Assembly: GCA_033398695.1 (NCBI GenBank)
Contig: CM065809.1
Coordinates: forward strand, 177,062,501 to 177,126,500
DNA: 64,000 nt
Direction: 5' to 3'
Origin: Orobanche coerulescens
Taxonomy: Eukaryota > Streptophyta > Magnoliopsida > Lamiales > Orobanchaceae
The notes under the pieces were generated by a model. That model was not told where the DNA came from. It was given only the letters and a program-made list of their open reading frames with translations, and searched no databases. Made by a program: the position numbers and the translations under genes. Each line of letters opens with the position of its first letter. Position 1 is the first letter of the stretch. Positions 23,622 to 34,949 of this stretch are shown here, piece by piece.

Positions 23622-25003
23622 TAAATGTAAATTTACTAAACGACGAAGTATATTTAGATTTGCATGTCCTAATCATCATGTCATAAATTAGGAGACTCAA
23701 CCAAATAAACAACTTTATCGTTATTTGATTTTCACCACGTACATTGATAGCATCCAGTTTGAAAATGTCGTTATCTATATAGCCTTTTCCGATAAAGTGA
23801 CCATTCTTAGCTATTACAACTTTATCCGCTTCAAACACTAGCCTAAATCCAGCTTTGCTCAATGCTGAGCCAGACACAAGATTCTTACGGATGTCCGGAA
23901 CATGTAGCACATTCTTGACCTTCATTTTCAATCCCGACGTCATCTTGAGTATAACCTCTCCAGTTCCGACAACATTTGAGACAACGGAGTTTCCCATGTA
24001 CAACTTTCTTTCCTCGGTGACGGGCTCGTAGGATGAGAACATGGATTTATCGGCACAAATGTGTTTGGTAGCGCCGGTGTCCACCCACCATCCGACTGGA
24101 ATACCGACCATGTTGATTTCATCTACAACTGCACACAGATCAAGACTGGACAAATCGACGGGCACATACTTATTTTCGACAACATTTGCTTGATCTCTCT
24201 TCTTGTCCTTCTTTGGTTTGCGGCAATTTTTCGCCATATGCCCGAATTTACTGCAGTTGTAGCATTCTCCTTTGATCTTCTTTTGATTCTTCGAGTCTTG
24301 CCTCGTCCCGGTAAATTTTCGCCTTTTGTTGCGGCTTGACTCGACGAGATTTGCTTTTGCCTCCATAGATGACTTGTTCATATTGACATCGGTCTTTCGG
24401 TTGTCTTCTTCGATCCTCAGTCGCACAATAAGATCTTCAAGGCCCATTTCCTTGCGCTTGTGCTTGAGGTAGTTTTTGAAATCCTTCCACATCGGGGACA
24501 ACTTCTCGATTATGGCAGCAACTTGAAAGGATTCAGATAGGCTCATTCCTTCTGCCAAAATGTCGTGCAGGATCAACTGTATTTCCTGCACTTGCTCAAG
24601 AACAATTTTGTTGTCCACCATCTTGAAGTCGAGAAAACGACCCACGATGAACTTCTTCAAACCGGCATCTTCTGTTTTATATTTTGTCTCCAATGAGTCC
24701 CACAACTCTTTGGACGTATTGATTGTGGAATAAACACTGTAAAGTGTGTCATCCAGCCCATTCAAAATATAGTTTCGACATAAGAAGTCGCTATGATGCC
24801 ATGCATCCAATGCCGTGCGTTTCTCGGTGTCAGTTTCATCACCCCCCACAACAGGAGGAGATTCGGAAAGAAAGCGACAGAGGTTGAGAGTAGTAAGGTA
24901 AAACAGCATTTTTGATTGCCAACATTTGAAAATCAGTACCTGAAAATTTCTCGGGTTTCTCAGCATGCGCAGTAGCATGAACATTGTTGCTTGACGACGC
25001 CAT
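23584..25003 (-). pseudogene. Element B gag and protease
   Basis: The natural ATG ([20 protein letters not shown]) is at 25001-25003. After a frameshift near 24930 a 466-codon ORF continues. Gag UBN2 motifs: [19 protein letters not shown] and DILAEGMSL. Zinc knuckle [14 protein letters not shown]. Protease active site [12 protein letters not shown]. The ATG is only 27 bp from the LTR end, which is unusually close. Confidence 0.87.
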
Positions 25004-25030
25004 CTTCTACAGAAAATTTCGTCTTACGAT
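25004..25030 (-). promoter_or_regulatory. Element B post-LTR segment without a canonical tRNA primer site
   Basis: The sense strand after the LTR reads ATCGTAAGACGAAATTTTCT. There is no TGG start and no CGTTATCAGCACG core. Its 14-nt core is the exact complement of LTR bases 25098-25111. Confidence 0.55.
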
Positions 25031-25944
25031 TGTTGTTTTAGATGCTGTAGAAAATGACAAATGATGCAAAACCGAAGCAAGAGTTGGACTCTCTCTCCGT
25101 AAGACGAAATTGCCCCGCACAGTACACACGGCTTAACGGCAAACGTACCCAAGATACAACGGTTTTCTATGAACTCGATACCTTGTACTAGGAATCGAAT
25201 TCCGAACGAACTACTAAATACTCGGGAGTTGTAGTATGAATTCTAGGCTAGTATGAGTGTCTTATTATCTTGATTAATGTTGTGTGTATGATCATCATCT
25301 GCAGGGGCTTATTTATAACCGGTAAAGCACCTTGTCCGAATCAGTGTGACTTTCCGGCTGGACAGACACCTTGTGGTCTGGTGGGAAGGGCCGCATTGGT
25401 TCAGGCGAACCAAACCATTGTGCTGGTTCAGATTGCACATAATGGTCTGAACCATTGCACTGGTTCGGTCGTGAACCGCCGCTCGTGTCCCACACCCGCC
25501 TAATCACGTATTTGACATGTCACTACCACGTGCCAGCCAAGTCACCCTCCACGTAAGTGCAAAGTGGGCCTACGAAGCGCCCGTTGCGACAAGTGCAACG
25601 TGCTCGAACTCGAACTCGGATTCGGATTTTAACCTTAAAAATTAATTAATGCCAACTAGGGTCCACCATAATGGAGCACACTTGATTGCTCCTTTATGAT
25701 TGAAAGTCCTTTATAAATAGCTCAACTTTTCCTTGTTTTTCCAATGTGGGATGAGATTCCACCCCACATTCCCAAATATTAAATGGCTTAACTTTGTGCA
25801 TTAATTACTCATTCATTTCTTAAGGAAATTGAACAAATAAATACACTAAATTAATCTACACAAAATGTAGATTCCAAATATACTATTTAATGTCATTAAT
25901 TACCATAATTAATTATGGTATTAATTAAACTATTTTTTCCAACA
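25031..25944 (-). repeat. Element B 5' LTR
   Basis: 914 bp with TG...CA ends. TATAAATA in sense is at about 25310-25317, and a pair of AACCATTG..CTGGTTC motifs at about 25410-25470, upstream of the TATA box. Confidence 0.92.
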
Positions 25945-25949
25945 ATGTT

Positions 25950-26310
25950 CAAGTTTGGTTCATATGTTAATGAACTGAGCATAAACAAATTTTTTTACCA
26001 ATCAAACTTGAATCGGGTATGAAATAGCTTGATTTGATTTTCAACTAAGGTGTGATGAGTTGCGTTAAACTCTTCTCATAGAAATATAAATCGGTGAGAT
26101 CTCGTTTTAGGTGAGGAAAGGGAGGAAAAAGAGAGTGTTTTTTTTGGTGCAGAGGAAAAAGAGATATTGTTGATAAACAGATACGGGATTAAATCAAGAA
26201 CAGATATGGAATTTAATAATGATAGGTCCTCAATGTGGCCTACTATTTGTGACCTTGTACACAGCGTATGGGCTGTTTTGAGCTTTTGATGTATCGTTTT
26301 CCGCAATTTT
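25950..26310. other. Flank between elements B and C
   Basis: The left part (GTTCAAGTTTGGTTCAT) appears to continue the repeat interrupted at 19649. No gene is seen. Confidence 0.4.
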
Positions 26311-26315
26311 TTTAT

Positions 26316-26542
26316 TGTTCCGGGAATTATTATTCCTGTGATATGTCTTACCTAATACTGATTGTAGATACATAGATGGAAGGTTCTAAATCCTTCTAGA
26401 GGTAGTAGGATCCTATTAGATGTCTTACCTTATCTAGGAATCCTATGTATGGAAGGACTCTCATTGTAATGCCTATATAAAGGCCCCTCTATCAGTGTTA
26501 TGAATACAATTGATTTGCTGTCTTTTACTTTCTCCTCAAACA
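26316..26542 (+). repeat. Element C 5' LTR
   Basis: 227 bp with TATATAAA at 26474-26481. It ends CTCAAACA next to the primer site. Confidence 0.93.
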
Positions 26543-26555
26543 CGTTATCAGCACG
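26543..26555 (+). promoter_or_regulatory. Element C primer-binding site
   Basis: CGTTATCAGCACG directly follows the LTR, identical to the site in element A. Confidence 0.65.
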
Positions 26556-27990
26556 TAGTATCTCAACTAAGTAAAAAAAAAATTCGTCCGAAATTCAGAA
26601 ATTCCAAAAAAAAAAAAAAATCGAGATTTTTTCCTGCAAACCCTAATTCCGAACAGCCGCCAACCATCAGCCCTACCTCCACCCGTGATGCATCCCAGCC
26701 CCTGGCGTCGGGTCCGCCGCATCCAACAACCGTCGTTCATCAACTTGCGGACTCGCCAGTCGTCAATGTCTTGATCGCCGGCCGTCAACGTGGTGGTAGC
26801 CGGTTGCTCGCGTCGTGATAATTAGTTTTCTTCCGCCGCAGCCGCTCCGTTCGTGTTCAATTCTCGCGGCCGCTCCGTTTGTGTCTGTAGTTGCTGTTCG
26901 TTTCTCAGGGCCACCGCCAACCCGATCCCGGTGCGCGGACCTTCATCTCCCGCGACCAGATCCAGCCCCGATCGGCCTAAATTCCAACCGCGATCCACCG
27001 TGCACAGCAGCCCTCTTCCCGTGTCGCCACCAGCCTCGACCCACTCGCCCAGTCCGTATTTGGCCCGTCCCGGTTTGTACCAGACCCGGTTGTCGACCCG
27101 ATCTGATCGAAGCAATGCCGGATCGTCCAAACGGTTTTATGCACGTGATATTTAATGTTTGAAAACCTAGTGCAGTCGAGAGAAACCTATCAAAATCGAA
27201 AAAAAAAAAAAGCCGAGAGACGAGAATTTCCGCGCGTGAATTTTCTGCACAGCGCAGTCGTACGAAAATCACGTTTTCCGATTCGTTAACCGTCGGATCG
27301 GTGTGAAATTTTGGCAGCAGCTTCCCAACACAAATATCTGTATATTCAACGGTGGAGATCGGATTCTGAGTAATATTGACTACTGAATCTGCCGCCGAAC
27401 AGAAGCAGATTTTTACGAGAAAATTTGGAGATCCGACCTCATCCAATACCGAGCTACTGCACCGCCGCGCTCGAGTCCTTTTTCGGCCGATTATCGAGCC
27501 CAGTAGCCCTTTTCGGGCGTTTCTCAACTCTCTATTTTCCTAATTCATGATTCATTTATCATCAACTTGTATGTTTATGAATCTAACTATGTTTATGCTT
27601 TACGTGGCATATAGGAAAATATGTCGCTCATGATGATGTGCACGCTATGGAGAAAAAGCCATATTTATCCCGTTCAAGGATCAAAGTAAATATAGAACGG
27701 AGTACCCACGGAAATATGTTGCTCATATGGAGAGAATCTCCCGTTCAAGGATCAAAGCATATATGGAACCAAGTACCCGTAAGTTTTTATTAAGTTTCCG
27801 TTTTTCAATTCCTCTCTTTTTGGGAAATTTTTTTGGGGAATTGGGTATTTGGGTTCTTTATCTCCCACGCTACTTTGCGGTGGATGAGACAATGAGAGGT
27901 GGTATCACTCTCGGATGTCGAAGTAAACTGTGTGACGGTCCTGGGGGAGTCACGGATAATTGTTGAAAGTCGATATTTGTGGTTGTTGCA
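26556..27990 (+). other. Element C leader
   Basis: A G+C-rich leader (26640-27500) without a convincing protein. Short ORFs rich in Ser, Pro and Arg occur on both strands. The segment 27920-28035 matches the element A leader just upstream of gag (10300-10420), but no gag ORF follows. Confidence 0.55.
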
Positions 27991-30900
27991 TACACCACGT
28001 TTTGGGTGCGATTTGATGTCGCCGTTTTGTCGATTTTAAACCCAATTAAATAAAACGAATATTGTCGGTAACGGTAAAGTTATGACTTGTTCATGATTAG
28101 TCACGAATTTGTGACGTACAAATGGGACAAACATCGATTGCGACGGATATGTCGTGGTTAAAATCGATTTGTGACGGATTTGTCACGTTGAATTGAGCGA
28201 CCACCACGTTGGTCTTGACCCAATCCCATACTTGGAAAACTCCATCTTTCATCTTATTAAAATAAAATATTGCATGTGGGTGTAGACATGTATCGTCTCC
28301 TTGCAATATGATATATGGAAGAATGTACGAGTAATTCTCATGAATTTTAACATGTAAGGCAATGGCATATTGCGGTAAATACATGAATTCGTTGACCTCG
28401 ATTATAGTTCGTATGACTATAGGTCCGAATACTTTTCCGAGTATTTGTAAAGGCATGTATCTTATACATTTGACTATGTTTAGTCGATCTTATTGGATGG
28501 TCAAGACGAGTTGGTTATGGTATATTCATTATGTCTCATGGTTCAAAATGCTTAATTATGATGCACCGCGTTGCATCCATATAACATGGCTATTATGACG
28601 TATGCTTGCAAATTGAGAATTAAAATACTTGGTTGATTTGATGCACGTTGGTGGATTTTGTCTACACTTTGATCATGACTAGGCGCATCCTCCTTGGTAT
28701 TTGTTTATGCTTTGAAAGTTCAAACGGAATAAGTGGTTTTTAAACAGCTTTAGCTGTACCGACATTCCTACTTTCTCTGCAAGTCTACCAAGTTGGAGTT
28801 ACCGAAAGGATCATTAGTTGAGATAAGAAATCGAATACCTGCTGCGTTTAAACGCACCTATGGCTGTTTTTGCCATGGTTTTTGCATCAACACTTATGCC
28901 ATTGGATATGGTCTCAACCTTGTTTTCTCACTAAACTTGGGAAATACTAAAGCAGTCAATTAAAACATGCACTGTGATCTGAGTTTAATGACCCGTGTGG
29001 TGCACAATATATGGATAGAAAGATACGGAAGTCTAGTTTCCAGAACATCTGACCGTTCGTCCATAGCCTTCCTAACAAGGGAGTTATCGCTGTTTTAGTG
29101 AACAAATGTCAAGCTGCGCGGAATTTTATTTCCAGCGATTGTGCTAACTTTTGTTCCAACCAACTTGGTTCCCATCTTAAATTTGCAAGTGGTCTTATGA
29201 CACATATTTTTCAACCTTTTTTTTTGGCCGAATTTGCCATAGATGATGCAGTTTTTGGTATGCGTTGTACGCTAAACTATCATCTTTCAAATGTTGAAAA
29301 ACAGTTTCCTTGGGGAAGCCAAAAATACGCACCCTTATAAGAAGGTCGAGCGTATGCATGGTAGTTTTACACCATGCTTGTGTCGTGATTTTGCCCCTTA
29401 GGCATATAATCTTGCCATGTTATGCACTCAATATGATAGATCATTTTGATCGTATCTGGTATAAAATCTCTATGTTGTTAGAGTGTTCGCTATGCTCATA
29501 TTTGTAAAATCTTGCAAGCGAAATTGAGTGCGTATTAAGCTATTTTCAAGGAACACGATATTTTTGGATTTCGGTGTATAAATCCATTATGACTATGATG
29601 ACTAAGTCATCACAATCAATGAGTGGTATAATACTCAAGTTGTTGAATGCCGAATGGCGTTTTCTAGTCACATATGTTCCGTAATAATTGAACCATGTTA
29701 TGACTCGATGATACATATGCCAAAGTGTATCACTCATTGCATCTCATTATGATTTGTGAGAAATAAAATCTTATGCATCACTTGTATTGAATATGTGAAA
29801 GAAAAAATATTCATGAGTCAATATGGTCCGACATGCATCGGTTTTTGTAACCAGAAGATGTATTGGGATATTGACACATTTAGGCTTTTATAGTCCGGAG
29901 TTTGGACAGTTTGATGATCCATATACCACGGTATTGTCATGGACATCATTTTCTTTGAACAAAGAAACTAGTTGGATCAAAGACACCAAAGTACGTTGGT
30001 GGAGTCATGAGCAGGGCTCATGACCAATGATGATATTTATGTCATCTGCGTCTTGCTTTCATAAGCATGTGTGACGCCAAAGACCCCCAATGATCCTTCT
30101 TAGCCATGTTCATTGATTTAAGCCTATTCTTTGGCACGATTAGGAGACGACACCCTCCTATGCTAAAGAGAATAATGTAGCGACTCGCATAAGCATGGTG
30201 CTGAGTCCTCCCTTTTCACCGAGTCCTTATACATACATGATCATAAGTATTAGCCTGGGTGGCTTATGATGCTATGATGGTGTTCACAAATGGTCGTACT
30301 CAAGTGATAACATTTATATGTTATGTTGTTCCTTTGACAATGATTGATAAGTTGATGAAACCTGAGTTATGGTTGTCCAACTTGCGGACCAGTCATTGTA
30401 AAGGTCGGTTCACCCACTTTTAGACCAAGTCTTAAAGTGAAATTTTAATGAGTACTTCCTAACATCCAAGGCTACCTTATAACAAATTTTGGTGCCATTT
30501 AGAGATTTGGAAGGAGGTGCACCAGTTAAATGAAGTCTTCACGTACCACCAGCCGTCCGAACGACCAGTTCGATGTCATTTCGACCGGTTTTTGACCACA
30601 AGGTTGATGGTTTTGGAATCCTAAACACCCGTTTATACATGCTCACGAAATTTTGAGGTGTTTGGGGCTGGTGAAGGGAGTGAACTCTTCAAGAAAGCAT
30701 TAGAGGTTCGATAAAACCAACGGCCTATCATCGGTTCAATCGTTTCTTTATGTTCGATCCCGGTGGTGCATGGTGGCGGTTTTGTTGAATTCTCAAGACC
30801 AGTAGCTACGACTATGTAGCATAGGTCAACATGTCATATTCACCTATACCTATCATCATTCAAATGCTTAGTTACGAGTGTAACCATATGCATTTTGTTA

Positions 30901-33200
30901 ACTGGATTGTGTTAACACTGAAAACCTTTATCGTCCACATGTTCATGTGCCAAAAGTGCGTCACCACAACGCATTATGACGGGTTATAAATGATGAATAT
31001 GACATGCGCTTTCACTCATAGTCCGCTTAAAATATACCTTAGCAGACGATCTCGTAAGTCACTTTGATGAGCCAGTCTTCCCGTCGTTAGGGGGAGATGC
31101 GAACGATCATGTTCGAGTAGAACGACTTGGAATTGTCGTAGTTTGTCCCTACTGTGTCTCACCAAGTTCCCTAAAGTGACGAGATTAAATACATGCTGCA
31201 AACATGTCTGCAAGGATTGTGTCCGGTCATGGACGTTCGTCACCTATAAATGGTGATATGGTAACATCACAAATTGTGGTAGATGGTGTTACTAGGCCGT
31301 GGATCTCATAGAGTATTGAGATGCCACTTGGTTCGATAAATACTCTCGCTAAGAATGTATGCGAGTTTGGTACATGAAACTTGATCATATGATCAAATGA
31401 ACTCATCCGTCTCATGTGATTCTGGATTATAGTCATCATTGGGGGACGCTTCAATGAATGCCAATCCATAAAGAGTACTCTATGAATAAAGCCGGTTCAT
31501 GAGGACGTGGAATGTGAGTTTAATCGAACCATACTTCGTTGAAAATCTACAACGTTTTAGCCTTGGCCTAAAATGGAAACATATGCGATTTCAGTATAAA
31601 CAAAATGATAGCCCTTTGTTGAAGTGGTACCGACACTCCAAAGATAAGACCTATCCGTATACTTTGTTAAAGCGAGTGAGAGAAAGAGTTAAACTCACCT
31701 CATGGCGCGAGGTTCCTCATGAACGCACTGGAATCAACTACGATGACACGAAACTTAGTTGTGCTATCGTAATGGATGTTATAGCATCCACTATTTTTTC
31801 AGTTAGATAGTTTCCCAAAAACTGACGTGCAGCTTGTGGTTAAATCTTATCTTAGTGGGGAACTAAGTTAAGTGATAAAAATGATCTCGTGGTGGATCAG
31901 ACTCAAATCAAGTGGCTCCTGACCACGGAGCGCGTCGACAAGTGATTGTCGGGAATGCATACTAAGTATATACTTGATTTGGAAGAGATATGAAGCTTTT
32001 GCGTGTAAAACTAAGGGTTTATAGTGATGTACTCTTGTGAGACTAAGAGATTCCGCTAAATCCAAAGTTAAGAATGAAAGGATCTTGGGGACACTTGATG
32101 ATGCGTATTCATCAATCGGTTTAAGGCAATCTAAGGGACGGTTTCCCTAAGAGACAATAAAGTAATGCCTATATGATTCCCAATGACTAGTCGAAGTCAT
32201 AATAAGACTTTGCTCACTTAAGTGATGATGCAGTCTTAAGAAAAGTACGGTATTATGTACTCATGTGTGACTCGATGTACTCATTCGTAATAATCCGGTA
32301 AAGCCAATGTGACGATGGCCTAGGATGCGCTCACGCAATGTCTGTGATTGACAAGAAGCTTGAGGCTCGCTCTATCTCGATAAAAAGGACACTTGAAAAC
32401 TGATACCCGAATCTGCCCAGAATGTGTTGGTCTATCTCTCATATGACCTACAGGGCAGCTCACTTGATGGAAAATGGTGAAATTGGTACCATTGGAAAGG
32501 TTTGTGTCTACTTTCCAAGAAAACCAACCATTTAATCACATCCATCATGTTGAGTGACATATGACTATTGTTGCAAAGTAGGACATGATATGTCCGGTAA
32601 TTTGCTGAGTCAACTTCGATAGAGCTTTGTGATCTGCTCAGGTCGATCTAGGTTACGTACTGTATGTGAATGAAAAGCTATGGGTGTCTAGTTTTCATAA
32701 GTTCTTACAGTTTCGTTGATACCTATTGAATCGAAGAAGTTATGACTGATTTAGTGCATGGAGGTCAAGACTTTAGAAAACTTGATAAGTCTTTAGTGAC
32801 TCTGCACTTTGGATGTGTCGCGCTCTTTTTGTCCTTAGACCAAGGTTTGTTTTTTCCCATTGGGTTTTCACTTGGTAAGGTTTTTAACGAGGCGACCTAT
32901 GAGAACATCCATACAATGATGCGTTGTACTTCTGTTCAACTTAAACCAAGAGGTATTTTTTCCCACTGAGTTTTTCCTTGGTATAGTTGTGAGGGCAACT
33001 TGGCATCTGACTCCTATGATTTGAGGTACTCATCAGGGGGAGTTGTTATGTATACATCAGGGGGAGTATACACGACATGTTATGTTGGTGCATTGCAATC
33101 TTTTCCTCATCAAGCCTTTGTTTTTCCCATGTGGTTTTGTTTTGGCTTGGAATAGGTTTTTACGAAGGCAACATCTTCTGCACCATTGTTGTATTAGTGC
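27991..33200 (+). other. Element C decayed internal region
   Basis: It reads as a heavily decayed copy of the Copia interior. The spacer match at 28640-29140 and a short match around 31058 to the end of the element A integrase region set the orientation. Near the right end (32742-33000) the CTTTTTGTCCTTAGACCAAG and TTTTCCCATTGGGTTTTC style text is typical of Copia 3' untranslated regions. Three CAGGGGGAG purine tracts occur (33034-33042, 33058-33066, 33207-33215). The last touches the 3' LTR and is the likely plus-strand primer. Confidence 0.6.
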
Positions 33201-33215
33201 TCGACACAGGGGGAG

Positions 33216-33442
33216 TGTTCCGGGAATTATTATTCCCGTGATGTGTCTTACCTAATACTGATTGTAGATACATAGATGGAAGGTTCTAGATCCTTCTAGA
33301 GGTAGTAGGATCCTATTAGATGTCTTACCTTATCTAGGAATCCTATGTATGGAAGGACTCTCATTGTAATGCCTATATAAAGGCCCCTCTATCAGTGTTA
33401 TGAATACAATTGATTTGCTGTCTTTTACTTTCTCCTCAAACA
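33216..33442 (+). repeat. Element C 3' LTR
   Basis: 227 bp, differing from the 5' LTR at three sites (CCCGTGATGTG versus CCTGTGATATG, and TCTAGATCC versus TCTAAATCC). Confidence 0.93.
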
Positions 33443-33845
33443 CTTATTGATTTATAACATGTTTTGAGTGATTAATGAAATCCGTCAGTTTTTAAGAAGA
33501 ACAAGATTTTCGCCCGTACGTTAGCACGAAGAATAATTTAAATCTTGTTAAAAAATTACTTAAATTGTTATTAAAAAAATATATTTGTAATTTTAGTTCT
33601 TACAATTATATATAATTAGATTTTACGAATAAAAAATTTGTTGTATATAATTTTTGATTCCTACATTTTAAAAAAAAAGATTCTAATGTCTTGTCTAACT
33701 CTTTTTTCAACTAAATCTCTCATATTTAATGTAATGCGAATTATATTTCCGCTAAATATATTATTAGGACTTATATTTAAATTTCCGTATTCTATAAATT
33801 TATTTGTTTAACAAATATCCTAGAACCTCTCTCTCTCTCTCTCTC

Positions 33846-33911
<66 letters not shown>

Positions 33912-34664
33912 AAAGAGAAAACCACGCGTTTAATTTTTCGAAAGTTCAAAAGACAGCTGCATTGCTGTTCACCGATTGCCAATGGAGTGATGGACTCCAT
34001 TTTATTTTAAATTCACAATGATTGTATTTGATTAAGATTCTATTTCATATTTAGTGAAACAATATACTGATTCCAACATCCTAAACTGCAATTACTGCTG
34101 CGCATGCATTTTTCATCTCGGATATCACCTACAGTAAAATCTACAATAAATGTTTCACTGCCTATCATATTGTAATATATATTTATCATTTTGTCCCTAT
34201 ATTTGGGCGGGAAAAATAGTTGAGAATGGCTATTGCTTTTACATATGGATAGAAATTATCTGTAATTATTTCTATACACCAGTACCTTTTTTCTTTTGAC
34301 AGATAATATTACATTAGTTATCTATATAATTTATGCCTTACAAAATTCAAAATAAAAATTTCCCTTATTTACCTTCGATTCGGCACCACTTAAGTTTTCC
34401 AGAAAATTTTGATTGGTTATACTATCGAATTATATTGCAAAATAAGAAAAAATCAACAATTCGGTATTTTATACAAATCCGATTCCGTGAATCCTAAACT
34501 AGTTACTATCAAGCAAAAATAATTTACAAGGATAAATTAAAACTGCACCCTCCTTTTTAATCAAAGGAGAATGCAGTTTACAGGGATATATTTTACCAAA
34601 GTATTATAAAATATTATAAGAAGTAAAACGAATTACAAAAATCATGACTTAGGTTGATATACAT
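33443..34664. other. Intergenic, A+T-rich
   Basis: No gene is seen. It contains a compound microsatellite at 33828-33908. Confidence 0.5.
33828..33908. repeat. (CT)n(TA)n microsatellite
   Basis: About 20 bp of CT followed by about 58 bp of TA. The short ORFs encoding alternating Ile-Tyr on both strands are artefacts of it. Confidence 0.95.
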
Positions 34665-34949
34665 ACTAGTACTAACTCGTGGCGTTGTCACGGCATGATT
34701 TTCTTTAAATCAATAATACGTGAAATAAAATATCATCCAAATAATAAATAATATTAAATAGAATCAAAGGTTCAGTACATCGAAAAATATGAAAGAGAAT
34801 GCAAAGTTAACGTGTACAATCACAGTAGACATCTGAATAATCGCCAACTGCAAAACGATATCTGCACAAATCAGTAAGCAATAACAAAATCAAATAAATG
34901 TATATTGCTACTTTAGACATAAAGTGTATTAATATGATAAAAACATACC

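Larger units (their letters stand above)
19650..25944 (-). mobile_element. Copia LTR retrotransposon, element B (6.3 kb)
   Basis: LTRs of 931 and 914 bp start TGTTGG and end CAACA in sense. The target duplication ATGTT is exact at 19645-19649 and 25945-25949. The sense order gag, protease, integrase, RT, RNase H is Copia of the TNT1/Tork kind. The two LTRs differ by scattered substitutions and several indels, including a 20-bp block near 25487 present only on the right and an extra CTCGGA-repeat block near 20209 on the left. The coding region is cut by several stops and frameshifts. Confidence 0.93.
26316..33442 (+). mobile_element. Non-autonomous Copia-derived LTR element C (7.1 kb), A family
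   Basis: Two 227-bp LTRs (26316-26542 and 33216-33442) share TG...CA ends and differ at only three positions. They are the same family as the element A LTRs. The flanks TTTAT (26311-26315) and CTTAT (33443-33447) may be a target duplication with one change. A primer site, a G+C-rich leader, a spacer matching element A, and polypurine tracts are present. Between 27990 and 33200 no ORF exceeds about 100 codons and no gag, protease, integrase or RT motif reads in frame, although scattered stretches (for example 31058-31110) still align with element A. It probably moved using proteins supplied by a relative. Confidence 0.85.

Noticed and set aside
19889..25503. Similar plus-strand ORFs near 19889-20113 and 25270-25503
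   Set aside because: They are the two LTRs of element B read antisense; their similarity comes from the LTRs.
30000..33000. Possible host gene in the long element C interior
   Set aside because: Only short ORFs without motifs occur, and parts align with element A, so it is decayed retroelement sequence.
33800..34010. ORFs with long Ile-Tyr runs on both strands
   Set aside because: They are translations of a (TA)n microsatellite.
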